Assembly (NCBI GenBank): GCA_029255685.2
Contig: CM055317.2
Location: 19,352,501-19,416,500, forward strand
From: Silene conica
Taxonomy: Eukaryota; Streptophyta; Magnoliopsida; Caryophyllales; Caryophyllaceae
Reading direction: 5' to 3'
Length of the DNA: 64,000 nt
Shown here in pieces: positions 49,607 through 60,022 of the stretch; position 1 is the stretch's first letter; each line of letters begins with the position of its first letter. A program made the position numbers and the translations under genes. The notes beneath the pieces were generated by a model. The model did no database searches and had not been told where the DNA came from. It saw nothing but the letters and a program-made list of their open reading frames with translations.

Positions 49607-50312
49607 GTAAGTCACTGTTTAATTAGCCATTTTGTTCTATTCCTTCATACTTGGTTAGAATCAAAGGTGGCCTTGGAAATGGAGTCATCCATTGACCTTA
49701 GCAAATTATGAAAATTATGTTATCTCCAACAAATATAAGGACTTAAATAGATAATGTGTTAGCTCCTAATGTTGGCTGGAATTGAAGATAATATGGTGGG
49801 AATGAAGACTGGAATTGAGGGAAGAAAAATATTATTATTGGTATACTTTGCACTTCTTTCGTTTCGAGATTCTATTCATTAAAAGTATGCGCATTAGCAT
49901 AGAGAAAGGAAAGAGTATGATAAAACGCACCCTGTGTTTTATTTTTTGTAAAAAAGACAGAGGTCTTCATCATTTAGACTTATTAGGAAGTAGCATTCTC
50001 TTTTATAAATATATAGTCTCGTATAATATGTGCGTGACTGGTATTTTTCTTGTGAGCGCACTGATTTTATTTCTCCTCTCTTCAACTCTCCAAACCATTT
50101 GCTTCAATTATGAAAATTTACAGGCTTTACAGTTGAATGCGCTTGTCCACATTTATTCATCGTTTCCTTTTTCTTGTTTCTTTCTTTTCTTTTATAACCT
50201 TTATGCAGTACTCATCATGTCTAAAATGCAATGGCATACAAAGATCCCTTTCAATTGACAAATAATAACCTCATGTATTGCCTGCGTTTAATACGTTTCG
50301 CTTTTTTGGTTC
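49607..50312. other. AT-rich segment after the lipase fragment
   Basis: It begins as the next lipase intron (gtaagtcac). A 147-residue open frame at 49815-50258 is hydrophobic and AT-driven with no recognisable domain. I regard it as chance. Confidence 0.5.
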
Positions 50313-50655
50313 TCAGGTGGTACGAAGCACTACAAAGTTCTCCTGGATAAATTTCTCAATCCATACTCTATCATTCTTACTCAGTTGACCCCTGATCTGA
50401 TTGTGAATTCCCACTCTGATCTCAGCTTGAATCTTACTTACGCACACATCCGGCTTTAGAATATTTTGCTCATGTCTACTCAGATTACATTGTTGCCATA
50501 TGTAATAAATGGTAGCATTCAAAATGCTGTTCAGTACCCCTCTCTTTAGTCTACTGTAATGGTTGGTTCTCTGCCAATGGGGCACTGTGTCCAAAGGGAA
50601 ACTGACACCAGTCCAGCTCTGCAGCAGACTCGGGATTCTCCTACTGAACTGACAT
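50313..50655 (-). pseudogene. LINE ORF2 C-terminal fragment
   Basis: The minus-strand frame, open upstream of its first ATG to about 50655, encodes the LINE tail (NATIYYIWQQCNLSRHEQN). It is collinear with the plus-strand fragment at 4730-5138, which has NAMIYHIWRQRNLSRTEN in the same place. There is no reverse transcriptase and no clear poly-A or TSD, so it is a decayed piece. Confidence 0.75.
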
Positions 50656-50974
50656 TTGTTTCTTTCGCTTGATCACAGATGCAACAATTATGGTATTGAG
50701 TCGATACAGTCTGTCCTTCCATCAATAGTGTTGCTTTTTTTCTCGGATTATGCGTCGTTGGGAAACATAATACTGTTATTGTATTGTTGGATGAGAATAT
50801 GAGATGTATGGTTATTCCAAAGCTGCGCTATTGTATGAAGCATTATTTTGTTGGCAATTGATTAAAATTCTTTGCAGGTAGTCTTCCATCAATATTTATA
50901 TTCGGCTAGTATCGATTTAGGAGAGTGCTGTCGAAATTAGCTAGCTAATTTTTTTAAAAAAAATATATATATAT

Positions 50975-51809
50975 GGCGACGGTTCTTATATTGGAACCGA
51001 CACCATAGTATACCATAAGGTGACGTTTTTTAACTCACAACCGACATCGTAGCATACAAGAAAGTGACGGTTTTAGACTCAAAACCGACACCATAGCTTA
51101 CATTATGGTGACGGTCTGGGTCTCACAACCGACACCATACCTTACCCTGTGGTGACAGTTTTAGACGCAGAACCACACTATAGCTTACCCTATGGTGACG
51201 GTTTTAGACGCAAAAAAGATACCATAGCTTACCTTATGGTGACGGTTTTAGATGCAAAACTGACACCATAACTTACCCTATTGTGGCGGTTTATACCCCT
51301 ATGGTGGCGGTTTGGGACTTACAACCGACACTATAGCTTACCCTATGGTGACGGTTTTAGACGCAAAAAAGATATCATAGCTTACCCTATGGTGACGGTT
51401 TTAGACGCAAAACCGACACCATAACTTACCCTATTGTGGCGGTTTATACCCCTATGGTGGCGGTTTGGGACTCACAACCGACACCATAGCTTACCCTATG
51501 GAGACGGTTTTAGACGCAAAACCGACATCATAGCTTACCCTATGGTGACGGTTGCAGACGCAAAACCGACACCATAACTTACCCTATTGTGGCGGTTTAG
51601 ACCCCTATGGTGGCGATTTGGAACTCACAACCGACACCATAGCGTACCCTATGGTGACGGTTTTAACGCACAACCGACACCGTAGGGTAAGCTACGGTGG
51701 CGGTTTTACAACCGACACAAACATTATGTGACCCCAGCAATCACGTCGCTAGAAAACCGACACTAATGGCGTATTAGAACCGACACCGTAGGGTATAATT
51801 CTACTAGTG
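50975..51809. repeat. Right subterminal repeat array of the CACTA element, hairpin-forming
   Basis: About a dozen imperfect units pair aaccgacaccatagcttacc with ctatggtgacggtttt, so each can fold on itself (CACCATAG with CTATGGTG). A longer period including gtggcggtttatacccctat recurs three times, at about 51280, 51435 and 51583. The array ends at the terminus at 51809. Confidence 0.85.
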
Positions 51810-51812
51810 CCA

Positions 51813-52110
51813 CCACCACCAAAATTGTTCCGTTTTCTCCTTTTTCTTGGCTCTCACGATATACCTGGTATCCTAAGTTCTAATTTCAAATTAACAAGTA
51901 ATAATTATGAAGATTGGAGTTGGTCTTTGCGTATGTCGCTACAATCTCGTCGCAAATTCGGTTTCTATAATGGGTCTGTTACCAAACCAACTAACGATTT
52001 GTTGCTTGAACAATGAGAATTTGTCAATTGCACCATTGTTCAATGACTTCGGAATACAATTGACTCTACCGTTCTTGAAAGTGTCCCGTCTGTCGAAGAT
52101 GTTAGAAATT
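51813..52110 (+). pseudogene. Copia gag N-terminal fragment
   Basis: The frame reads DIPGILSSNFKLTSNNYEDW, then SWSLRMSLQSRRKFGFYNGS, matching the N-terminal copia gag-like domain (PF14244 type). Two in-frame TGA codons (52014-52016 and shortly after) stand where family members commonly have tryptophan, so TGG to TGA changes are likely. A further stop follows. With the TSD removed, this may continue the copia element that starts at 19301, meaning the CACTA element landed in gag. Confidence 0.7.
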
Positions 52111-52495
52111 AAAATTTCGGATTCAAGACTCATATCATACATGAGTATATTTAATTTAGTCATGAAATTAAAGAGGAATTCATGCATGCAAGATATCATA
52201 AGTTAACGAAACCTTACATAGGAATTCATGCACGGTTTGGTCACCTACCAAAATCGTTCTTGAGCTTAAACCAAGGGATGAACTAAGACTCAAAGTGTAG
52301 GAACCATCCTCTTGTTGCACCCAAAACAAGAACCATAATCCACTTACTAAAATATATTCTTAATAAAATAGTAGTATTACCTTAAAATGTTCTAACAATA
52401 CTACACTAGTATTAAACTTAGGACATAATAATTTTGGAGAATTATTTAAGTTGAGGGAAAAATATATGAATAAGAGAGATGGTGCATGAGTGAGA
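52110..52495 (-). repeat. Copia LTR fragment, minus strand
   Basis: Its reverse complement resembles about 59330-59720 (the 3' LTR region of the plus-strand copia element), sharing aatactagtgtagtattg, gttttgggtgcaa, the tcagttcatcc region and tttcatgactaaa. It is cut at 52496 by another LTR fragment. Confidence 0.65.
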
Positions 52496-52915
52496 TGTAA
52501 CACCCTCAAAATCCAAGACCTTTAGGGAGGACCATCAAACTATGGAAGTGCTACCATCTCAGTTTCATGAGTCACAAAATTAAAGGAAACAAACTAGAAA
52601 ACAACCTAGAAAACAACCTTTATTATAATAAGTTTAACGATTACAACTGTCTGACAATACAAACCAAAATAACAAGTCGCGGAAGCTAGACAAAACAATA
52701 AGGCAAAAATGATAATGTGACGATCCCTCCTTCCCAAGCTAGCAATCATCAACATCGTCGTACCTGAGACTCTGCGCACCATTACATGGATCATAACAGT
52801 GTAAACAACAAGCGTCGGAACTGATAAATAAGACGGTAACAATACAATCAACAATTGATAGGTTATCGCACACCTATACAAAAATACCCTACAGTACGAC
52901 AAATAAATGTAGTCT
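52496..52915 (-). repeat. LTR fragment A of a TGTAACACCC family
   Basis: The left edge TGTAACACCC is the complement of an LTR end. The region ggaccatcaaactatg, then gctaccatctcag, and the later ttcccaagctagcaa-catca are shared with 55515-55870 and 60023-61163. Three dispersed copies in one orientation define the family. Confidence 0.65.
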
Positions 52916-52919
52916 TAAG

Positions 52920-54240
52920 GGGTCGAATCCATAATGAAGCTAGGTAGTTCTATTATATTGTTATGGGTAGTCCTTCTATATAGGTAGATTTAACAAGTTG
53001 TTTGTTTGATTGTTGATTTAAAAGGTAAACAATAATAATAAAAGCATCTAGGGAAGTCGGTTCAACATGTAAGAATTGTAAATGCATATGACGAATATGA
53101 CATAATAAAACATTGTTCATTGCTAATGGTTTGGACAACCGCCTCTTGACAATAGCATCATACACCATACAAATAGAATAATCCAATTGATCTCTCTCTC
53201 GAAATGATTATGTTACTATATTAACACATGCAAATGTCTTATTCAAATCCCGTGCGTCTCGGACGAGGTACAAACTTAATCAATATCTAAGGCCTTTAAA
53301 CATGACTAATCTTAACTAAACAAGCATGTGCTAGAAACATATGAACAACATTTTATATTTACAAATTATGTCATAATGCAAACACTTTTTATTACATGTC
53401 TCCCATAGTCCTTAGACTAGGGAATTTAGCTACTCATTATAGGATTAAAACTAATGGACAATAATATAAATGACATATTGGAAATGCAATAATAATAAAA
53501 GGAAGAAATACAATACCAAATGGAAGAAGTGTAGCTTGAAATGAAGAACATAAACCAAAAGAAAGTTTTGTATTAAAACTATATATGTAAATGTAAAACG
53601 AAGGAAAACTTAAACTAAAGAGAGAATTACAAAATTAAAAGAGAGATTTCTAAGTGTGTGAAGTGTATAAAAATTGTAAAAAAATATGATAAAAAGATAC
53701 CCAAGTCGTAGCATGAGAGCTAGTATTTATAAGAAAAAATTAGGAGTAACGTCCGAATTAACAGTCCGTAGGGCTGTTCGACCCCGATCGGGGTCGCAAT
53801 GTCCGAGCTTGTTTCTGTTAATTCCTTGGTTTAATGCTCAAGGGATCCAATGCTTATGTTAAATGCCTTCTTTATTCACCCGGTAAATGTTATTTGATCT
53901 AGCATCTAAAACACTTTGGCATCCCATGCTTGCTTGACTTCTCTTGACTTTAATTTATGGGCTTGCCTTCACATTTATACATTTGTTGTAATTTTGATCC
54001 ATCAATTCCATCTAAACCCATTCAAACTCCTAATGCAAGTCCATGCTTAGTCTCCATGCAAGTCCAAACTTTGCCTTGTTTTCCTAGTAGCTCATTTTGT
54101 AGTCTTTTGGCTCATTAAAGCTCTTTTTCCTACAAAACATGTCAAAACAACAAAGTATACTAGAAATGCAAATATTAGCTTAAAACACAAAGATAAGTGC
54201 ATAACACAATGTAAAATAGAGCTAACATGATGCGTATCCC
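52920..54240 (-). repeat. Gypsy-like LTR or leader sequence, minus strand
   Basis: Non-coding. Read on the minus strand it has a TATA-like TATAAATA (complement of 53724-53731), preceded by an 18-bp perfect palindrome (53779-53796) and a ttttgtaggaaaaagagctt segment that resembles large plant gypsy LTRs. Boundaries are not defined and family assignment is inference. Confidence 0.4.
53779..53796. repeat. Perfect 18-bp palindrome CGACCCCGATCGGGGTCG
   Basis: It is a GC-rich exact palindrome in an AT-rich setting, about 50 bp upstream of the TATA-like site on the minus strand. Confidence 0.9.
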
Positions 54241-55123
54241 TATCTTAGAATCTGAGTAGGATAACCTTCTTGAATATAATAGTGCAGCGGACTAGATTAC
54301 TGTAAATAAAAGGGCTGTTTTTTTTGTATGGTATGGTATGTAAATAAGACTGTAAGAATGGTTGTAACGTGAATTTGTTTGTGAATATATGACCGACTGA
54401 TTGTATAAGATTATATGGATGGCTATATATGTGTGGACAGACGTATGAATGTGGATGAACGAGTGGGCTGATTGTTGTATGTGGATGTATGAACGATTGT
54501 GTGTGGGTGAAAGTATGTGATAATAACCACGATATGAAGTGATCTCGCTCTCCTCCCTTGCAAAGGATTCAATTTTGAACACGACTGGAACGATGTACCT
54601 AACATATCCTCGCAAAGAAATACTCGTCACACCCTGCAAACCAACCTCGCAAAGTTGATCCCAAAGACTAGACTCGCAAACTTAATCAATGTAATTGCTC
54701 ACAAGAGACTTTAGTTTATCACTCTTAATAATCTAAATTGTGAATCTCGAATGGGGAGCAACCCTTTATATAAGGTGTTCTCAATCTTAAACCAGCTAGC
54801 ATTAGAAGTCCTACACCTAGTGTGTTTAAGACTCCTAATTTGACTATGAATACAATTCCTAATCCTAGTAGGATTCAAACACATGTTTGAATAGGATTCT
54901 GAATTCTAACGCGACTATAATTATGTTTCCTACTACAACTAGGATTTCTACCACTATTAGGATTTCCTACTTGAACTAGGATTCCTACTACTATTATGAA
55001 AAAGTCAATACTTTCCTAATATTATTAACTAACTTTAACTAACTAACTAATAGAAATTAATATCACACGGATCCAAGTTGGCCGTGTGGTTTGGTTGTGT
55101 TGGGTGCAAGTTGGTGGTTGATT
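54241..55123. other. Degenerate retroelement-like sequence
   Basis: No gene is recognised. The minus strand has a CTTATATAAAG TATA-like site at about 54764-54774. About 54845-54990 repeats a cctacta-taggatt-cctac motif. About 54300-54520 is rich in gtatg/gtgtg repeats. Confidence 0.4.
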
Positions 55124-55525
55124 TTATGGCACGTAATTATTTGGAGTTAGTTGAACGTAGTGGATGTTATTTTGAGGTCGGGCAACATAAACATTATTTT
55201 TGAAAGCTTGATAAGCACATACCTCCGCCGGAGATGCTCCGCAATAGTTCACTCTGTGACCCGCTCTTCCACAACCATCACAAACCATGACTTGTAGCAT
55301 CTCTAACCTGCATTTGTTGTTCAAGCATAGCAACTTTTGTAAGTAAAACGGAATTATAGGAGAAATATTGATTACCTTTGATAGGAACAATTCGTGAATT
55401 AGCATATTAAGCATCATGCATTGCCATGGACTCAATCGTAGAATGAGCAAGATTAGTGTCAATTTCATCGAATCTCCTATTGTTGTCGGAGTCAAGGATT
55501 TGTCAGGACTCGACATTACACCCAT
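55124..55525 (-). pseudogene. Retrotransposon gag-like zinc-knuckle fragment
   Basis: The minus-strand frame contains VCDGCGRAGHRVNYCGASPA, resembling a CCHC zinc knuckle (C-x2-C-x4-H-x4-C) as in retrotransposon Gag. The rest is not recognisable. It overlaps LTR fragment B at its start. Confidence 0.55.
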
Positions 55526-55870
55526 TGTAGAAGGCCTTTAAGAAGGACCATCAAACTATGAAAATGCTACCATCTCAGTGTCCTGAGGCATAATATCAAG
55601 ATAAACAACAAGCATAACCTTTATTTAAAGTAAAAGGATGAATACATAATGTATAAGGTACAACCGTCTGACAAAAGAAATACAACGTTCGCGGAAGTTA
55701 TGACAACATGACAATACTAAAAAAAATGAGGTGATGACCCATTCTTCCCTAGCCAGCAAGCATCAACATCTACGAACCTGAGACTCTGCTTACCATTACA
55801 TGTATTATCACTGTACAAGAACCACAAGTGTCAAAAACTGCTGCAATAAGACGGTCATAATATAATTCTG
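55515..55870 (-). repeat. LTR fragment B of the TGTAACACCC family
   Basis: It is similar to 60023-60360 over its whole length (accatcaaactatgaaaatg, then gaggcataatatcaagataa). The edge is more degenerate (attacaccc) than in fragment A. Confidence 0.65.
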
Positions 55871-55926
55871 TTATTAATCCTCAACAGAGGAGATCGGGGT
55901 GAGTCTCTCACCAACCTGAAAGATAT

Positions 55927-57536
55927 GTGGGACATATCCAAGAGGATGGGAGTCTCGATGTATTACTCTTAGAGAGTGATGAGCCCGCAACCTACAAAGC
56001 CGCAAACTCTAGTCCAAACTCCGCCTTATGGCTTGAGGCCATGAAGTCCGAAATAGATTCTATGCGAGAAAATCAAGTTTGGAACTTTGTAGATTTGCCC
56101 GATGGAGCAAGAGCTCTTCAATGCAAATGGATCTTCAAAGTGAAGAATGGCATAGAAGGACATGATGATGTCTATAAAGCTAAGCTAGCAGCAAAAGGGT
56201 TTCACCTAAGTGCAAGGTCTTCATTATGATGAAACATTTGCCCCAGTTGTCATGCTTAGATCCATCCGGATAATGTTAGCTATCGCCGCTTTTCATGATT
56301 ATGAAATTTGGCAAATGGATGTAAAAACCGCTTTTCTAAATCGGCATTTAGAAGAGGAGGTGTACATGGTACAACCCGAGGGTTTTGTCGATCCTAAAGA
56401 ACCTAACAAAGTTTGCATGCTTAAGAGATCCATCTATGGTCTTAAGCAAGCATCAAAGAGTTGGAACCATCGATTTTAATCATGTTATAAGAGAAAATGG
56501 TTTTACTCGAAGTGTCGAGGAACCATGTTTATATATGAAATTCAGTGGGAACAAAATTGTGTTTCTCATTTTGTATGTAGATGACATACTTCTTATCGGA
56601 AATGATGTTCCGATGTTGTCCTCGGTAAAGGAATGGTTGGGAAACCATTTCAAATGAAGGACTTAGGAGAAGCACAACGCATATTAGGTATCCGGATATA
56701 TAGGAATAGATCCAAGACGATATTGGCATTGAGTCAAGAATTGATAAGATTCTCCGACCATTCAACATGGACAAATCTTAGTGAGGTTTGGTCCCAATTG
56801 GGAAGTGGAATTGTTTTGAGCAAGTCTCAATCTCCAACCGAACCCGAAGATGTTGGACGCATGAAATTGATTCTGTATGCCTCCGCCATGGGATCAATTG
56901 CGTCCGGATGTTTCGTATGCTGTGAGCATGACGAGTAGATTCCAAAATTGTCCAGGTTAGAGTCACTGTAAAGATGTCAAAAACATCCTTAAGCACTTAA
57001 GAAGGACTAAGGATACTATGTTAGTGTTTGGAGGTGACTCCGATTTATGTGCTAAAGGTTACACAGACTCGAGTTGTCAAACGGATAGAGATTATATGAA
57101 ATCACAAGGGGGTTTCATTTTCATATTGAATGGTGGAGCTGTGAGTTGGAAAAGCTTCAAGGAAGCTGTGGTTGCGGATTCTACTACGGAGGCTGAGTAC
57201 GTCGTAGCATCAGAAGCTGCAAAGAAAGCGGATTGGATCAAGCAATTTCTAGAAGGACTAAGGATAGTCCCATCTGCACAAGATCCTATCACCCTCTATT
57301 GTGATAATAGTGGGACCATCTTCCAATCTAAGGAGCCAAAGTCTAGTAATAAGTTTAGACATATACTTAGGAAATTTCATGTAGTTAGAGACTTCATTGA
57401 AAGAAAGGAAATGACGATTTGTAAGGTTGGGACGGAAGATAATATAGCTGATCCGCTCACCAAGCCTTTATCGCAGGCAAAGCATAATGGGCATGTTGTG
57501 TCTATGGGGCTAAAGTGTATGCCTAACTTGTATTAG
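55927..57536 (+). pseudogene. Ty1/copia pol fragment (reverse transcriptase and RNase H), frameshifted
   Basis: The RT start (ALWLEAMKSEIDSMRENQVW) is in one frame to 56229. QMDVKTAFLNRHLEEEVYM and IYGLKQA follow in a second frame to 56479. The catalytic YVDDILLIGND is in a third to 56657, and MKDLGEAQRILGIRIYRNRS in the second again. RNase H lies at 57018-57536 with YTDSS, STTEAEY and CDNSG, and ends with a stop after ADPLTKPLSQAKHNGHV. At least four frame changes and missing gag, protease and integrase make it dead. The abrupt 5' junction with LTR fragment B at about 55870-55926 marks a truncation. Confidence 0.92.
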
Positions 57537-58320
57537 ATTATGGGATATGAAATTAAAAGTGTTGTTTTATTGTCATATCATGCTCAAATTTGTCTTTTAA
57601 GCTATTATTACGTTGTTATATCCAAATGGGTTGTGGAGACAAGTTTTGAACCCCATTAACGTGAACTATGATTGACATTGTAATTATCCCTTGTTGTGAC
57701 CATGAAATGATGTCTCGAAAGTAACTAGATTGTGAGGCGATTGATGAAAAGTTCAAACTATCATAGAGTCATATGGGATGACTAGTCGATCATATAGACA
57801 GACGGTTGGGAACACTCTGTCGGACTCGTGACCGCTTTATAAAGCTCTGGCAAATATTTATTTATATAAATTGTTTGGTCGTGGCCGGAGCTACTACCGT
57901 ATTCTGAATGAGTCGATTCTTTAACTAATGACTATTCCGCTAAGGTAGCACAGTTTCAGAGTAACTTTTATTTTTGTCCTAACACCTTCGTAAATGGGGT
58001 TTATAAGGGCATCTTTTGGGTTATAATGGGCTATGGCTAGCCGAAGGGAATGGGACGATTAGGAATTGTCCACTCCTTGTCAGGGTTGTTCAAAATCTCA
58101 AGGTCACTCGAGGAGCAGTTAACTGAAAGTGCGTGGCCACGCTCGGAAGGTATCTAGTGTAGATAATTCCGGTCAAGGCAGTTATATCTCCAGATCGAGA
58201 AAAACCACTCTAGATATGATCACTTTCAAGTACGACCTATGATGATGGCTTGTATTGAGTGGGAGATTGTAATAGGACAAGAGAATTGGTGACGCACACT
58301 TGTCTCGGACAAGTGGGAGA
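57537..58320 (+). other. 3' untranslated internal part of the copia element, ending in a polypurine tract
   Basis: Non-coding sequence follows the RNase H stop and ends with the purine run AAGTGGGAGA (58311-58320), directly before TGTTGGAG. Confidence 0.65.
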
Positions 58321-58321
58321 T

Positions 58322-59720
58322 TGTTGGAGTGAGTGTCCTCAACAATAGTGCGTGCACGACTGATTTAGCCCTAATCAATTAAATCCCATATATGTATTAA
58401 CGTGCATAATGAATAACGGATGGGATGATATTTTAATCGACTGATCGTCATTTACCGGTAATGATTGGCTTTAAATAGTTTGACATTATCGTCATATGAT
58501 GGTGGTGATCAGTTGATCCCTTTATCGTCATATAATGATTGGCTTTAAATAGTTTGATATTTCGCGGCATCCCTTTTTTTTCGCGGTTTCCTATTTTAGC
58601 GGATTTGTGACGTCTTATCCGTCAAAAAGTATTTCTGACGGATTTTCCGTCAGAAATTTGTCAGTACACTGAGACATCTGACGGACTGTATATTCCGTCA
58701 GCAATTCGGTCAGAACACCGTGTTTTTTTTGTAGTGTAGGACAATGCCAAAACTTTAAGTTAATAATTTGTATGGGATATGAATTTAATAAATTCCTTAA
58801 AATGGACGAATTTTAATGAGAAAAATTTTGGTCTCGGTTTGATTTGATTATAAAAGATTAAATTAGAATAAATGTTATTCTTAAATGGGAACGATAAAAG
58901 TTATTGTATTAATAGTTGTTGGTTAATTACAATTGTATTGACCTAATGTGAATGTCGAAAATTGATATTTAAAAGTTAAGTATTAATTTTATAATGTTGT
59001 GTTTAAAAGGTTTAAACAAAGTTTCATTAGACATCACATTTTTATGTGTGATATGTCACATTTGTGACATTACACATTTTTACAACTTTAAGTTAAAATT
59101 GGTCACCTGCATGGTGCATGTGAACCGTGTAATATGAGTATGCATGGATGGTTGTGTTTTGTGATTTTGTTCTAATTAAGAATTAGACAAAGTCATGACA
59201 TTGTAAGCCTATCTTATGTTTAGGCCTAAGAGGCTAAGGACATTAAGAAGAGAACAAACAAGGGGGCTCACTTCCCACCCTTGAGCAGTGTAAGGGGTTG
59301 GAAAGTATCCCACCCTTCTCTTCTTTATTTTATATATCCTCACCCATGCATGCACATAAGTTGTTGGTTCTCTCATATAATTTTCTAGTGAGATAAAAAA
59401 TTGTTTTCTCTCAAAAATTATTAAGTCCAAAATTAATACTAGTGTAGTATTGCAATATTATTTTAAGGATTACTACTTACATATTAAGAATATTAGTAGT
59501 AGTTTTGGGTATCGTTTTGGGTGCAATCTTAGGAGGGTTTATATACTTGAAATCTCAGTTCATCCATCCCATTTAGCTCGAGAACGGTTTTTGGAAGGAG
59601 TCCATAACCATGCCCTAATTCCCTTTACTCAATGTAAGGGTTCTTCTCTTGTGTACTTGCATGCATAAGATCTAGTCTTAATTTTATGACTAAAATTAAT
59701 TCCTTCATATATGATACTTC
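58322..59720 (+). repeat. 3' LTR of the copia element, interrupted
   Basis: It begins TGTTGGAGTGAG after the polypurine tract. Similarity to 52110-52495 (other strand) extends to about 59720. A CACTA-like terminus interrupts it near 58560-58736. TATTTTATATAT at about 59325 may be the LTR's TATA region. The exact right end is uncertain. Confidence 0.6.
58560..58736. mobile_element. CACTA-like terminus with tgacgga repeats
   Basis: The right edge reverse-complemented is CACTACAAAAAAAACACGGT, a typical CACTA start. Inside it ctgacgga and tccgtca motifs alternate in both orientations. Only about 175 bp is seen and no matching left end was identified. This is a different family from the element ending at 51809. 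Confidence 0.55.
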
Positions 59721-60022
59721 CTCCATTCAAATACATAGTGTATTTATGCTTTATGCACAAATTTTAAGAGTTTATTAAAATATGATTGAAAGTATAATGG
59801 GAAGTGTGTATATTGCTTTTTTTTTATTTGTGGTGGAGTAATGGTGGGTCATTTGATGACATTTTGTGTAAATAATTGATGTTTATAAGGATACTTTAGT
59901 AAATTTTTTGGCTTTATTAGGAAATGGGTAGTTTGGATATGAATGGATTAAAATGGAATAGGTGTAGTTTGGATATGAATGGAGGATGTATGAATTAAAT
60001 TTCTGGAAACACGATTTCCTTC
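59721..60022. other. AT-rich spacer
   Basis: No feature beyond short repeats (gtttggatatgaatgga occurs twice at about 59932-59985). Confidence 0.4.

Larger units (their letters stand above)
19542..51809. mobile_element. CACTA (En/Spm-type) transposon with host gene fragments and a nested LTR array
   Basis: The left end is CACTAGTACCAAAAACCCCT. The right end, reverse-complemented, is CACTAGTAGAATTATACCC. About 20 of the first 28 bases agree, including CACTAGTA, CCCTA and GTGTC. Both flanks carry CCA (19539-19541 and 51810-51812), fitting the 3-bp TSD of CACTA elements. Both subterminal regions are built from TGACGGTT and AACCG-CA motifs in both orientations. No transposase is seen. The body contains LIM, lipase and possible FKBP fragments, a LINE piece, and the 26-kb LTR array. 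Without the array and its TSD copy the element would be about 6.1 kb. The ends could belong to two different elements. The CCA match is weak evidence alone because the right flank is CCA-rich. Confidence 0.65.

Noticed and set aside
49815-50258. A 147-residue hydrophobic open frame.
   Set aside because: It is AT-rich with no domain, lies where a lipase intron is expected, and lacks gene-like flanks.
52606-52902. A 98-residue minus-strand frame.
   Set aside because: It lies within LTR fragment A, matches no domain, and is not kept in the homologous fragments B and C.
55927-57536. A functional copia polyprotein.
   Set aside because: At least four frame changes, stops and missing gag, protease and integrase show that it is a dead remnant.
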